Origin: an uncultured Marinoscillum sp.
GTDB taxonomy: Bacteria; Bacteroidota; Bacteroidia; Cytophagales; MED-G16
DNA length: 64,000 nucleotides
NCBI GenBank assembly: GCA_902626505.1
Contig: CACOFQ010000003.1
Coordinates: 1 to 64,000, forward strand
Direction of reading: 5' to 3'
A program made the position numbers and the translations under genes. Within the stretch, counting starts at the first letter, position 1. Every line of letters begins with the position of its first letter. Below are positions 19,137-29,293 of this stretch, piece after piece. The notes under the pieces were generated by a model. That model saw nothing but the letters and a program-made list of their open reading frames with translations, ran no database searches and had not been told where the DNA came from.

Positions 19137-20906
19137 TTATTCAAGTAATCTCCCGACAATACTAATGTTTTTATAGTTTTTCATCGGTTTTTCTAATTCT
19201 CTGGATATGGTCTTTACTCTTTTAGAAGATATCATCTGTTTACCATCGATCATTTCTACTATATAATTAACATTTTGTTTTTCATCAATTTTGTCGTAAT
19301 CTTTCCTCTGATGGGCTCCCCTACTTTCTTTTCTCTCCATAGCACACAAAATTGTTGATTCTGCACTCTCAATAGATCCAAGTAAATCTAGGGCCAGAGC
19401 TAAATCTATAAAACCTTCTGCACTAGGCCTCACATCAATATTATTAGATGCTTTCTTTATTTTCTTAAGTTCTAATAAACCTTTTTTAAGTCCTTTTTCA
19501 TCACGAATTACTCCACAATATTCCCACATTATATCTCTAACTGCTCTTTGTAAAGGCCTTGCCAACTCGTCCCCATTTGATGTAAGATCATCAAGTGTCT
19601 TATTAGCATTCATAATAATTTTTTTATTCCTCCTCTGATAATTTAGATTTTCTGAATAATTAGATGCTTCATGTCCAGCGATTTTACCAAATACAAGAAT
19701 TTCTGCTAGAGAGTTTCCACCTAGTCGATTGGCACCATGAACCCCAGTAGTACACTCTCCAGCAGCATATAGTCCTTTTACATGTGTGGAGTGTGTCTCA
19801 GCATCTACTACAACACCGCCCATACTATAATGTGCAGTGGGTGCAACTTCCATTGGTGATTTAGATATATCTAGCATTTGAGACTCCATAAATTGCCTAT
19901 ACATCCTTGGGAGCTTTTCAAGAATAACATCTTTCCCAATATGACTAATATCAAGAAATACACCATTATTTTCAGTTCCTCTCCCCTCAATAATTTCATT
20001 GTAATTAGCTAAAGCAACTCTATCCCTAGTTGAAAGTTCTAACCTTTCTGGATCATAATTTTTCATATATCTCTCACCCTTAGAATTAATTAAATGACCA
20101 CCTTCTCCTCTTACCGCTTCTGTTACTAATGTCCCTGCTAATGATTCGGGATGAACCATCCCTGTAGGATGAAATTGAACCATCTCCATATCTGCCAACA
20201 TACATCCAGCTTTTAAAGCTAAACGGATTGAGTCACCTGTATTTTCATCTCTTCGTGATGAACTTCTTCTCCAAATTCTAGTATGGCCACCTGCAGCTAA
20301 GACAACTGAATCAGCTAAAAAAACAGTCCTTTCACCTGTTACAATATCAAATGCAAGAGCACCAAAGCAATGTTTTTCAGATCCTTGTTTATCAACAAGT
20401 AATTCAGAAACATACATTAAATCAATGATTGGAATTTTAAGTTCCTCAACTTTTTTTAGTAGAGTATTTAAAATAGCACGGCCAGTATAATCACCCGCAT
20501 AACATGTCCTTCTATAAGTATGCGCACCAAAATATCTTTGATCTAATTTACCATCTTCTGTCTTAGCAAAAGGCATACCCCACTCGTCTAATTCATTTAT
20601 TCTATTGGGAGCATCTTTTACTAAAATTTCGACAGTTTTAGGATCAGCGATATTATAACCCTCTTGGTAAGTATCTACAAAGTGTTGCTTCCAATTATCT
20701 TCTGGATCTCGAGAACCCAAAACAGCATTAATCCCACCGGAAGCTAATGTGGTGTGGGCATCGTTTCTAATTCTCTTACCGATTATTAAAACTTCTGAAC
20801 CGTCCTCGTGAGCTTGAATTGCTGCTCTTAAACCAGCACCTCCTGATCCAATAATTAAAACATTACATGCATTTGTTCTGAACTGCTTCATTTTATAATA
20901 TCTCAT
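19137..20906 (-). CDS. Second SDH/FRD-type flavoprotein subunit (orphan, no adjacent Fe-S or membrane subunit)
   Basis: IIGSGGAGLRAAIQA; RTCYAGDYTG; FHPTGMVHPE; GVHGANRLGGNSLAEILVFG; KESRGAHQRKDY. Confidence 0.85.
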   Translation of the reverse strand: MRYYKMKQFRTNACNVLIIGSGGAGLRAAIQAHEDGSEVLIIGKRIRNDAHTTLASGGINAVLGSRDPEDNWKQHFVDTYQEGYNIADPKTVEILVKDAPNRINELDEWGMPFAKTEDGKLDQRYFGAHTYRRTCYAGDYTGRAILNTLLKKVEELKIPIIDLMYVSELLVDKQGSEKHCFGALAFDIVTGERTVFLADSVVLAAGGHTRIWRRSSSRRDENTGDSIRLALKAGCMLADMEMVQFHPTGMVHPESLAGTLVTEAVRGEGGHLINSKGERYMKNYDPERLELSTRDRVALANYNEIIEGRGTENNGVFLDISHIGKDVILEKLPRMYRQFMESQMLDISKSPMEVAPTAHYSMGGVVVDAETHSTHVKGLYAAGECTTGVHGANRLGGNSLAEILVFGKIAGHEASNYSENLNYQRRNKKIIMNANKTLDDLTSNGDELARPLQRAVRDIMWEYCGVIRDEKGLKKGLLELKKIKKASNNIDVRPSAEGFIDLALALDLLGSIESAESTILCAMERKESRGAHQRKDYDKIDEKQNVNYIVEMIDGKQMISSKRVKTISRELEKPMKNYKNISIVGRLLE

Positions 20907-21132
20907 GCAATATAGTATAGGAATTTAAATCTATCAATGTGGAATTAGATCTTTTTTTTTAGATTTTATCTTAAAAATTTTTAGAATTAATTAAACTATT
21001 TTAGTTAATAGGGACAATGATGAAAATTCATAAAAATCTTTAAGATAAGAAGATAAATACAGTATGTTTTGTTACTAAAAAATGTATTTTTTCAAAAGTT
21101 TGCTAACTTAATTAAATTTAATTTATAAATAG

Positions 21133-21214
21133 TACCAAAGGTGGGAATCGAACCCACACTCCCGAAGGAACACGATTTTGAATCGTGCGCGTCTACCTGT
21201 TCCGCCACTTTGGC
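21133..21214 (-). tRNA. tRNA-Leu(CAA)
   Basis: Reverse complement GCCAAAGTGGCGGAACAGGTAGACGCGCACGATTCAAAATCGTG...GTGGGTTCGAATCCCACCTTTGGTA; class II long variable arm; anticodon loop TTCAAAA. Confidence 0.95.
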
Positions 21215-21223
21215 AAGTGGTGG

Positions 21224-21231
21224 CAAAAATA
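21224..21231 (-). promoter_or_regulatory. -7 box TATTTTTG for tRNA-Leu
   Basis: caaaaata on + strand, ~9 nt upstream of the mature tRNA 5' end. Confidence 0.45.
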
Positions 21232-21240
21232 CATTATTTA

Positions 21241-22005
21241 CTATAAAAATTTAATTGCTATTTGAGTATGATTTTTAATACCTAATAATTCAGATGCATT
21301 TCCTTTATTCATTCCAATTTCCAAATTATCATTATAATTAAAAATCGCAAAAAGATCTGCAATATCAACATGATTATATGATTCTGATATAATAGTAATT
21401 TTTTCTACACCTAAATTAATTTCAAAATTTCCAGAATTTTTAGAAAGCACCTTATTGAAATCTGACTTTTTAATATTAGTTATAATATTTCCATAGTGAT
21501 CTATTCTAATTGAGTGACCTATTATTTCGTTATTAGTAATTTTAACCTCAATATTTGAAAACTTCCTAAAGTTGTTAATCGGGTTACCTAGTGTAGTATA
21601 ATTTATCCCAGATGCTAATTTAGATGCTATTTCACCCATTAATTTTTCAGGAAAAGACGGAGCTTTATTACCCTCTAGCTTTATAACACTAATATTAACA
21701 TTTGAATCTATTAAACTTATTATACCTGAATCAAACGTTATTATGTATTGATTATTGATTTGAAATAAAATAATGTCATTCTTATCATCTGAATTATTTA
21801 CTGCAATTATATGAACTGATCCCTTAGGAAATTCTTTATAAACATTTTTAAATACGTAGGCAGCATGTGATAAATCATATTTTTTTATTTGATGACTAAT
21901 ATTCACAATATTATTATTGGGATTATACTTTAGAATAGAAGCTTCTACTGATGCCACGTAATGGTCAGTTCTTCCAAAATCAGAAATAAAGGTAATTATT
22001 GGCAT
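21241..22005 (-). CDS. SAM hydroxide adenosyltransferase (SAM hydrolase, DUF62 family)
   Basis: MPIITFISDFGRTDHYVASVEASIL; HAAYVFKNVYKEFPKGSVHI; HIDHYGNIITNI-like RIDHYGNIITNI. Confidence 0.85.
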   Translation of the reverse strand: MPIITFISDFGRTDHYVASVEASILKYNPNNNIVNISHQIKKYDLSHAAYVFKNVYKEFPKGSVHIIAVNNSDDKNDIILFQINNQYIITFDSGIISLIDSNVNISVIKLEGNKAPSFPEKLMGEIASKLASGINYTTLGNPINNFRKFSNIEVKITNNEIIGHSIRIDHYGNIITNIKKSDFNKVLSKNSGNFEINLGVEKITIISESYNHVDIADLFAIFNYNDNLEIGMNKGNASELLGIKNHTQIAIKFL

Positions 22006-22024
22006 AAGCAAATTGAATAATTTT

Positions 22025-22032
22025 TAAATTTG
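22025..22032 (+). promoter_or_regulatory. -7 box TAAATTTG upstream of phoH
   Basis: Perfect TAnnTTTG in the divergent intergenic region. Confidence 0.45.
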
Positions 22033-22056
22033 CATCAAAAAAAGATATAATAAATT

Positions 22057-22980
22057 TTGGTAGAAAAAGTAATTAATCTTAATGATATTGAATTAGTTGG
22101 ATTTCTTGGAGTAGAAAATAAAAATATACAAGAAATTGAAATTGCTTTTCCAAAAACTAAAATCGTTTCGAGGGGAAATAAAATATCAATAAAAGGTAAT
22201 AAAGACCAACTTATTGAAGTAGAAAAAATAATTAGATCACTAATGGTTCATTTCGATAAATTTGGAAAACTAAATAAAAAAATAGTATTAAATCATATTA
22301 AAAATGGTTTTAGCAATGAAGAAAGTGAGCCTATTTTATATGGATCTTCTGGAAAGAAAATAATTGCTAAAACTTCAAATCAAAAAAAAATAGTTGAATT
22401 ACATTCTAAAAATGACTTACTTTTTGTGATTGGGCCTGCGGGAACTGGAAAAACTTATGTGAGTGTAGCTTTAGGGGTGATAGCATTAAAAGAAAAAAAA
22501 GTTAAAAAAATCATAATAACTAGACCTGTAGTAGAGGCAGGTGAAAATTTAGGTTTTTTACCTGGAGATTTACAAGATAAAATTGATCCGTATCTTAAAC
22601 CAATATATGATGCGCTAGAAGATATGATTCCAATCCAAAAAATGAGAAAACTTATTGAAAATAAAACAATAGAAATTGCTCCATTAGCATATATGAGAGG
22701 TAGAACATTAAAAAATGCATTTATATTGCTAGATGAAGCTCAAAATACTACAGAGTCTCAACTCAAAATGTTTCTTACAAGATTAGGAGAAAATTCAAAA
22801 ATGATAGTTACAGGTGATATTTCTCAAATTGACCTAAGAAAAAATCAGTCATCTGGTTTAATTGACGCTCAAAATAAATTAAATAAAATTACAGGTATTG
22901 GTTTTATTCATCTTGATAGCACTGATGTTTTAAGACATAATTTAGTTAAAAAGATATTAGATAAATATCAATCCTCATGA
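22057..22980 (+). CDS. PhoH-like P-loop ATPase (TTG start)
   Basis: FVIGPAGTGKTYVSVALG; IITRPVVEAGENLGFLPGDLQDKIDPYLKPIYDAL; LLDEAQNTT. Confidence 0.92.
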   Translation: MVEKVINLNDIELVGFLGVENKNIQEIEIAFPKTKIVSRGNKISIKGNKDQLIEVEKIIRSLMVHFDKFGKLNKKIVLNHIKNGFSNEESEPILYGSSGKKIIAKTSNQKKIVELHSKNDLLFVIGPAGTGKTYVSVALGVIALKEKKVKKIIITRPVVEAGENLGFLPGDLQDKIDPYLKPIYDALEDMIPIQKMRKLIENKTIEIAPLAYMRGRTLKNAFILLDEAQNTTESQLKMFLTRLGENSKMIVTGDISQIDLRKNQSSGLIDAQNKLNKITGIGFIHLDSTDVLRHNLVKKILDKYQSS

Positions 22981-23621
22981 GTTATTTAATAATAGATTAT
23001 GACTCAACTTTTATTAAAGTAGAGTCATTAGATGAATTATCTAAAAATTCAAAAAATTTCAATAAAAAAATTCATAAGGAAATTATAAAGATTACAGAAT
23101 TAGGGATGGAAGGAAAAATTTCATTTTCTGAATCTCTGGAAAAACGATTAAAACTTATCGAATCTGATAAGGAAGATGTTCAAAATACTTTGAAAGTTTT
23201 AGAGAATCAGATAACAGATTCATTTAAAGAAAATGAAGAATTTTTAAAGAATTATTCTGAACAAATATTTATTGTTTCCAGTGGTTTCCATGAATTGATA
23301 GATCCAATTGTTACAAGATATGGAATAAATAAGAATAATATTTTTGCAAATAACTTCTTATATGAAAAGAATAAAATCATTGGTTTTAATAAAAATAATC
23401 CACTTTCTAAGTCACATGGAAAAGTTGAAATAGTTAAAAGTTTAAATTTAAAAGGTAAAGTTATTGTTATAGGTGATGGATATACTGACTATGAAATTAA
23501 AAGAGATGGTTACGCTGATACTTTTTTTCTATTTATTGAGAATATTAAAAGAGATTCTGTTATAAAAAGTGCTGATTATTTACTAAAATCGCTAGATCAA
23601 CTTATAAAAATCATTAAATGA
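22977..23621 (+). CDS. serB: HAD-family phosphoserine phosphatase-like protein
   Basis: DYDSTFIKVESLDEL; VSSGFHELIDPIV; VIGDGYTDYEIK; ATGA overlap with phoH; serA/serC downstream. Confidence 0.75.
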   Translation: MSYLIIDYDSTFIKVESLDELSKNSKNFNKKIHKEIIKITELGMEGKISFSESLEKRLKLIESDKEDVQNTLKVLENQITDSFKENEEFLKNYSEQIFIVSSGFHELIDPIVTRYGINKNNIFANNFLYEKNKIIGFNKNNPLSKSHGKVEIVKSLNLKGKVIVIGDGYTDYEIKRDGYADTFFLFIENIKRDSVIKSADYLLKSLDQLIKIIK

Positions 23622-24844
23622 AATCTCTTTCCTTTCCAAAATCAAAGATCAAGGTATTACTTCTTGAAAAATTGGATAATTCAGCAAAAGAAAAGTTTTC
23701 TAATGAGGGATATCAAGTTGAAAGCTATGATGGAAGTTTAAGTGAAAATGAGCTAATCAATAAAATAAAAGGTGTATCTATTCTAGGTATTAGATCTAAA
23801 ACTAACCTTACAAAGAAAGTAATTGAATCAGCAGATAGACTTTTAAGTGTTGGTGCGTTCTGTATTGGAACAAATCAAATTGATCTGGAAGAGTGTGCTA
23901 AAAATGGAATAACTGTATTTAATGCACCATATAGTAATACAAGATCTGTTGTTGAAATTGTATTAGGTCAAATGATAAACTTAATGAGATCCATTGTAGA
24001 AAAGTCAAATGATATGCATAAAGGAATATGGAGAAAAGACTCAATTAATTCATTTGAAATTAGAAATAAAACTATAGGAATAATAGGATACGGAAATATA
24101 GGCTCTCAGCTGTCGGTACTATGTGAATCTATAGGAATGAAAGTTGTTTATTATGATATTAAAGATAAATTATCGATTGGAAATGCTATTAAATGTGAAT
24201 CCTTGAAATCTCTTTTGAAGCAATCTGACGTTATTTCAATGCACATTGATGGGAAAAAAGAAAACACAAATTTTATAAGTTCTAATGAGTTTGATTTAGT
24301 TAAAAAAGGATCAATATTTATTAATTATAGTAGAGGTAATGTTGTTGATATTGAATCTCTTATTGAAAATTTATCAAATGGAAAAATATTAGGAGCTGCA
24401 CTTGATGTATTTCCTAAGGAACCATTAAATAACGATGAGGAGTTTAAATCAAAATTACGAGGATTAAAAAATGTAATATTATCTCCACATATTGGAGGGA
24501 GCACAAAAGAAGCACAAAAAAATATTGGATCTTATGTGCCAGATAAAATTATTGATTTTATAAATACTGGAAATACTTCAAATTGTGTTAATTTCCCAGA
24601 ATTATCTCTTCCTGAACAGATTGAATCACACAGACTAATTCACATACACTTTAATGAACCCGGTGTATTATTAGATATAAATAAAATTATTTCTAGTTAC
24701 GATATCAATATTAAGGGACAATATTTGAAAACCATAGAAAATATTGGATATGTAATTACAGATATTGATAGAGAATATGATAAATCTGTTGTTAAAGAAT
24801 TAAAAAAAATTAGAAATACTATTAGACTAAGAGTACTTTATTAA
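23618..24844 (+). CDS. serA: D-3-phosphoglycerate dehydrogenase with C-terminal ACT domain
   Basis: AFCIGTNQIDLEECAKNGITVFNAPYSNTRSVVEIV; GIIGYGNIGSQLSVL; ALDVFPKEPL...SPHIGGST. Confidence 0.9.
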   Translation: MKSLSFPKSKIKVLLLEKLDNSAKEKFSNEGYQVESYDGSLSENELINKIKGVSILGIRSKTNLTKKVIESADRLLSVGAFCIGTNQIDLEECAKNGITVFNAPYSNTRSVVEIVLGQMINLMRSIVEKSNDMHKGIWRKDSINSFEIRNKTIGIIGYGNIGSQLSVLCESIGMKVVYYDIKDKLSIGNAIKCESLKSLLKQSDVISMHIDGKKENTNFISSNEFDLVKKGSIFINYSRGNVVDIESLIENLSNGKILGAALDVFPKEPLNNDEEFKSKLRGLKNVILSPHIGGSTKEAQKNIGSYVPDKIIDFINTGNTSNCVNFPELSLPEQIESHRLIHIHFNEPGVLLDINKIISSYDINIKGQYLKTIENIGYVITDIDREYDKSVVKELKKIRNTIRLRVLY

Positions 24845-24845
24845 G

Positions 24846-25907
24846 ATGAAAGATATTTTTTTTACTCCAGGACCATCTGAATTATTTTTTACAGTAGAGG
24901 ATCACATAAAAAACGGTTTTAAAAATAATATTTACTCTATATCTCATAGAAGTTCTGAATTTAAAATAATATATGAAGAATGCATAAATAGGCTTAAAAG
25001 TTTTTTAAGAATTCCTCAGGGATACCATATAGCTTTTCTTTCATCTACAAATGAAATTTGGGAAAGAATAATTCAAAATCTGATTGAAGAAGAATCTGGA
25101 CATTGTATTAATGGAGCTTTTTCGAAAAAATTTTATGATTTTGCCATTTTAAATAAAATCAATGCTACGGCATATAACTATAAAAATCAAGAATATAAAA
25201 TTAATGAAATTGCAAATTCTCATGAGCTTTTAGCTATAACACTTAATGAAACAAGCACTGGAATTATGTGTGACGGAGATACAATAAGAAAAATAAGATC
25301 TAAAATTGATTCATTAATTGCTCTTGACTGTGTTAGTGGAATTCCTTCATTACCATTTAATATTAATGATGTTGATACATTTTACTTTTCAGTTCAAAAA
25401 TGCTTCGGATTACCCTCAGGACTAGGTGTTTGGGTTTATAATGACAAATGCTTAGATAAACATAATAAACTTAAGGAAAAAAAAAATACAGGTACATATC
25501 ACTCTTTACATAAACTTCATGAAATGTCTCAAAAATTTCAAACTCCTGAAACACCAAATGTACTCAGCATATATTTACTTAGTAAAGTTTTAAATGATAT
25601 GATGAAAATTGGAATCGAAAATATAATTAGAGATACTAATTATAAATCTTCACTATTATACAATACTATCAATAAACATGAATCTTTTAGTCCTTACATA
25701 AATGATAAAAATATTCAATCAAAAACTGTGATTATTTCTAATTGTAAGAAGGAAAGTGACTATTATATTGATATTCTAAAAAATAAAAGATTAATAATAG
25801 GAAAAGGTTACGGAAAAGTAAAAAATCAAATTAGAATTGCTAACTTTCCTACACATTCAAAAGAGGTTTTTGAGCTTCTTTGTGATGAAATAACCCATAT
25901 TAAATGA
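24846..25907 (+). CDS. serC: Phosphoserine aminotransferase-like class V aminotransferase
   Basis: FTPGPSELFFTV; NETSTGIM; YFSVQKCFGLPSGLGVWV; position in ser operon. Confidence 0.8.
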   Translation: MKDIFFTPGPSELFFTVEDHIKNGFKNNIYSISHRSSEFKIIYEECINRLKSFLRIPQGYHIAFLSSTNEIWERIIQNLIEEESGHCINGAFSKKFYDFAILNKINATAYNYKNQEYKINEIANSHELLAITLNETSTGIMCDGDTIRKIRSKIDSLIALDCVSGIPSLPFNINDVDTFYFSVQKCFGLPSGLGVWVYNDKCLDKHNKLKEKKNTGTYHSLHKLHEMSQKFQTPETPNVLSIYLLSKVLNDMMKIGIENIIRDTNYKSSLLYNTINKHESFSPYINDKNIQSKTVIISNCKKESDYYIDILKNKRLIIGKGYGKVKNQIRIANFPTHSKEVFELLCDEITHIK

Positions 25908-26665
25908 AAACAGCTGTCGTTACTGGAGGTGCTAGTGGTATTGGTCTTGAATTTGTAAAACTATTAATTAAAGATGATTATAAAGTTTTTATCGTTGATA
26001 ATAACAAAGAAAATTTAAGTGAATTAAATAATATCATTTCTAAAAATAAATTTCAATCAATTAGGCTAGATCTGGCCAAGAGAAAATCACCAAAAAAGAT
26101 TTATAAAAAATTAAAAAATGAAAATATTGAGGTTTTAATTAATAATGCAGGATTTGGGACATTTGGAAAATTTTATAAAACTGAATGGAAAAGAGAAGCT
26201 GAAATGATAAATCTTCATGTACTAAATACTGCTCATTTAACTAAATTATTTTTAAAGGATATGATTAAAAAAAATAATGGCAAAATTTTAAATATAGCTT
26301 CTGTTGCAGCATTTCAACCGGGCCCTATGATGTCATTATACTATGCCACTAAAGCATTTATTTTACATTTTACTGAAGCAATATCAAATGAAGTAAAAGA
26401 TAAAAATATTTCTATATCTGTACTTTGTCCAGGTCAAACAAAAACTAATTTTCAAGAATCTGTTTCCTCAAAAAAAAATAAAATAAATTTTAATACTTCA
26501 TGTCCTATTAAAGTCGCTAAATATGGGTATAACGCTTTAAAAAAGAATATTACAGTATCTGTACCTGGTTTTTTAAATAAGATTATTGTCTTTTTAAATA
26601 GAATATTACCTAGATCAACTTCAACAAATCTTGTAAGATATATTCAAGAAAAAAACAGAGATTAA
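25904..26665 (+). CDS. Short-chain dehydrogenase/reductase
   Basis: VTGGASGIGLE; NNAGFGTFG; YYATKAFI. Confidence 0.88.
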   Translation: MKTAVVTGGASGIGLEFVKLLIKDDYKVFIVDNNKENLSELNNIISKNKFQSIRLDLAKRKSPKKIYKKLKNENIEVLINNAGFGTFGKFYKTEWKREAEMINLHVLNTAHLTKLFLKDMIKKNNGKILNIASVAAFQPGPMMSLYYATKAFILHFTEAISNEVKDKNISISVLCPGQTKTNFQESVSSKKNKINFNTSCPIKVAKYGYNALKKNITVSVPGFLNKIIVFLNRILPRSTSTNLVRYIQEKNRD

Positions 26666-26710
26666 ATTATCTTTAAGCTCTTAAAAAATTTTTGAGTATT
26701 TCTCTAATAA

Positions 26711-28738
26711 ATGAATAAAGATTTAATTAAAAATAAGATTGAAGAACTCCGAAAAGAGATAGAATTTCATAATAAGTTGTACTATGATGAAAGTAAAAAT
26801 ATAATTTCTGATTATGAGTACGATTTAAAAATGAATGAATTAATATCTCTAGAGAAAAAATATCCTGAATTTTCTTCTAAAACATCACCTAGTCTAAAAG
26901 TAGGTGGTAAAATAACAAAAGAATTTAATTCATTTAAACATGATGAACAGATGCTTTCTTTAGGTAATACATACTCAAATGAAGATCTTAATGATTTTGA
27001 TAAAAGAATTAAAAAATTACTAAAAAAAGAAAGTATTGAATACGTATGTGAACTGAAATATGATGGTGTTGCATTAAGCATAAAATATGAAAATAACATA
27101 TTTAAAAGAGCACTTACTAGAGGAGATGGGAAATATGGAGATGATATCTCAAATAATGTTCAAACTATCAAAACATTACCTTTAAAATTAAAAAACAATC
27201 AAGAAAGTGAACTTGAAGTAAGAGGCGAAGCATTTATTTCAAAAAGTAATTTTGAATTATTAAATAAAGAAAAAAAAGAAAATAATGAGCAACTATTTTC
27301 AAATCCTAGAAACACAGCATCCGGATCATTAAAACTTCAAGATTCATCAGAAGTATCAAAAAGAAGAATTAATTGTTATATATACTCTCTAAAATCAAAT
27401 TCAGGTCTTTTTAAAACTCATGAAGAATGTCTAATCTATTTGAGAAAAATTGGTTTTAATGTACCTAATACATTTAAGAAATGTAATAATATAGAAGAAG
27501 TAAAAGAGTATGTAAAAGATTGGGAATTAAAAAGACATGATCTTGATGTAGAAACTGATGGAATTGTTATTAAAGTAAATAATATAGATGATCAAAATAG
27601 ATTAGGCAATACAAGTAAAAGTCCAAGATGGGCTATTGCTTATAAGTATAAAGCTGAAAGTAAGGTTACAAAAATTAATAATATTATTTTCCAGGTTGGT
27701 AGAACAGGAGCAGTAACACCAGTAGCTTTATTAGATCCTGTTTTAATTAGTGGATCTGTTGTCAAAAGGGCTTCATTACATAATCACAATGAAATTAAAA
27801 GACTAGATATTAGACTAAATGATTATGTTAATATTGAAAAAGGAGGTGAAATAATTCCAAAGATCACATCTGTAATAAAGGAGAAAAGAGCAAATTCTTA
27901 CAATAAGTTTGAGTTTACTAAAATATGCCCATCATGTGGTTCAAATCTTGAAATTGAAAATAATCAAGCTGTGTCATATTGTAAAAATGATTTAAGATGT
28001 AAACCACAAATATCTGGAAGAATTGAACATTTTATTAGTAAAAACGCTATGAATATTGACAAATTAGGTCCTGAAACAATAAAAGGTTTTATTGATAAAG
28101 AAATTATAAAAACACCTGCTGATTTATATAAAATTCAATATAATGATATAATAAATCTTGAATTTAAATTGGATGAAAAAGATAAAATTAGATCACTAAA
28201 AGAAAAATCATGTAATAATATATTATCTAGTATAAGTAGATCTAAATCTAAACCATTTTCAAATTTACTATTTGGTTTAGGCATAAGATATGTAGGAAAA
28301 ACAACTGCAGAAAAACTTACCAGTCATTTTAAGAATATAGATAATATTATAAATGCTTCATATGAAGAAATTGTTGAAGTAGACGAGATTGGTGAAAAAA
28401 TTGCTGAAAGTTTAACTTCATTTTTTTCGATAGAAAACAATATTACTTTAATAAATAATTTAAAAGCAGCTGGATTAAATTTTCAAGAAAATAAAATCGA
28501 TAAAAAATCAAATAAACTTAATGATTTAGTATTTGTGGTTTCTGGAACATTTTCATCTTTTTCGAGGGAAGAACTTGAAGAAAAAATTAAACTTAATGGT
28601 GGTAAAGTATCTAAATCATTATCTTCAAAAACAAATTTTGTAATTTTTGGAGATAATATGGGCCCAAAAAAAAGGATAAAAGCTGTTGAACTTAATATTA
28701 AAATGATTTCTGAGAATGATTTTATTTCTATGATATGA
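26711..28738 (+). CDS. ligA: NAD+-dependent DNA ligase
   Basis: CELKYDGVALS active site; NPRNTASGSLKLQD; zinc finger CPSCG...C..DLRC; C-terminal BRCT. Confidence 0.95.
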   Translation: MNKDLIKNKIEELRKEIEFHNKLYYDESKNIISDYEYDLKMNELISLEKKYPEFSSKTSPSLKVGGKITKEFNSFKHDEQMLSLGNTYSNEDLNDFDKRIKKLLKKESIEYVCELKYDGVALSIKYENNIFKRALTRGDGKYGDDISNNVQTIKTLPLKLKNNQESELEVRGEAFISKSNFELLNKEKKENNEQLFSNPRNTASGSLKLQDSSEVSKRRINCYIYSLKSNSGLFKTHEECLIYLRKIGFNVPNTFKKCNNIEEVKEYVKDWELKRHDLDVETDGIVIKVNNIDDQNRLGNTSKSPRWAIAYKYKAESKVTKINNIIFQVGRTGAVTPVALLDPVLISGSVVKRASLHNHNEIKRLDIRLNDYVNIEKGGEIIPKITSVIKEKRANSYNKFEFTKICPSCGSNLEIENNQAVSYCKNDLRCKPQISGRIEHFISKNAMNIDKLGPETIKGFIDKEIIKTPADLYKIQYNDIINLEFKLDEKDKIRSLKEKSCNNILSSISRSKSKPFSNLLFGLGIRYVGKTTAEKLTSHFKNIDNIINASYEEIVEVDEIGEKIAESLTSFFSIENNITLINNLKAAGLNFQENKIDKKSNKLNDLVFVVSGTFSSFSREELEEKIKLNGGKVSKSLSSKTNFVIFGDNMGPKKRIKAVELNIKMISENDFISMI

Positions 28739-29238
28739 AATTTATATTAAATACAATTAATAAAATAAAGAGAAGAAGGCTTGAAATAAATAGAGCATCA
28801 TTAAGCTATTCTAAAGCTAATCATTTTGGGATTTTATACACGTATATAGATGAAAATAAACAAAAAGCAATTAATGAATTTGTACAAAGTCTGAAAAAGG
28901 ATGGAAAAAGAGTAGACTTATTACCCGCTATAAAAGAACAAAATGCTGATAATAGATACTTTAAAACATTTAAAATTGATGAAATTAACTCATTTGGAAA
29001 GTGGTCAAATAATAATGTGAATCTATTTATATATCAACAGTACGATTTCATAATATACCCTGACCTTAACCTAAATCTAGAAATGGAAAATATTCTAATT
29101 AACTCATACTCAAAGTGCAGAATTGGTTTTATAAATAGTCGAATGAATCTATTTGAACTTATTTTAAAATCTGAGCAAGAGTATGATATTTCATACCGAT
29201 TAAATAGACTTCTTAAATATCTTAAGAAATTAAAATAA
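28735..29238 (+). CDS. Conserved hypothetical protein (resembles DUF6913)
   Basis: 167-aa ORF, ATGA-coupled to ligA. Confidence 0.5.
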   Translation: MKFILNTINKIKRRRLEINRASLSYSKANHFGILYTYIDENKQKAINEFVQSLKKDGKRVDLLPAIKEQNADNRYFKTFKIDEINSFGKWSNNNVNLFIYQQYDFIIYPDLNLNLEMENILINSYSKCRIGFINSRMNLFELILKSEQEYDISYRLNRLLKYLKKLK

Positions 29239-29241
29239 AAA

Positions 29242-29266
29242 AAAGGTGGTCAAAATAACCACCTTT
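29242..29266. terminator. Bidirectional intrinsic terminator
   Basis: aaaggtggt-caaaata-accaccttt 9-bp perfect stem between convergent genes. Confidence 0.75.
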
Positions 29267-29293
29267 AATTTAAAAAACTTTTTCTTGTGTTAA

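Noticed and set aside
21100-21240. Integrative element at the tRNA-Leu gene
   Set aside because: No integrase, no att-like repeat of the tRNA 3' end seen nearby, and flanks are housekeeping genes.
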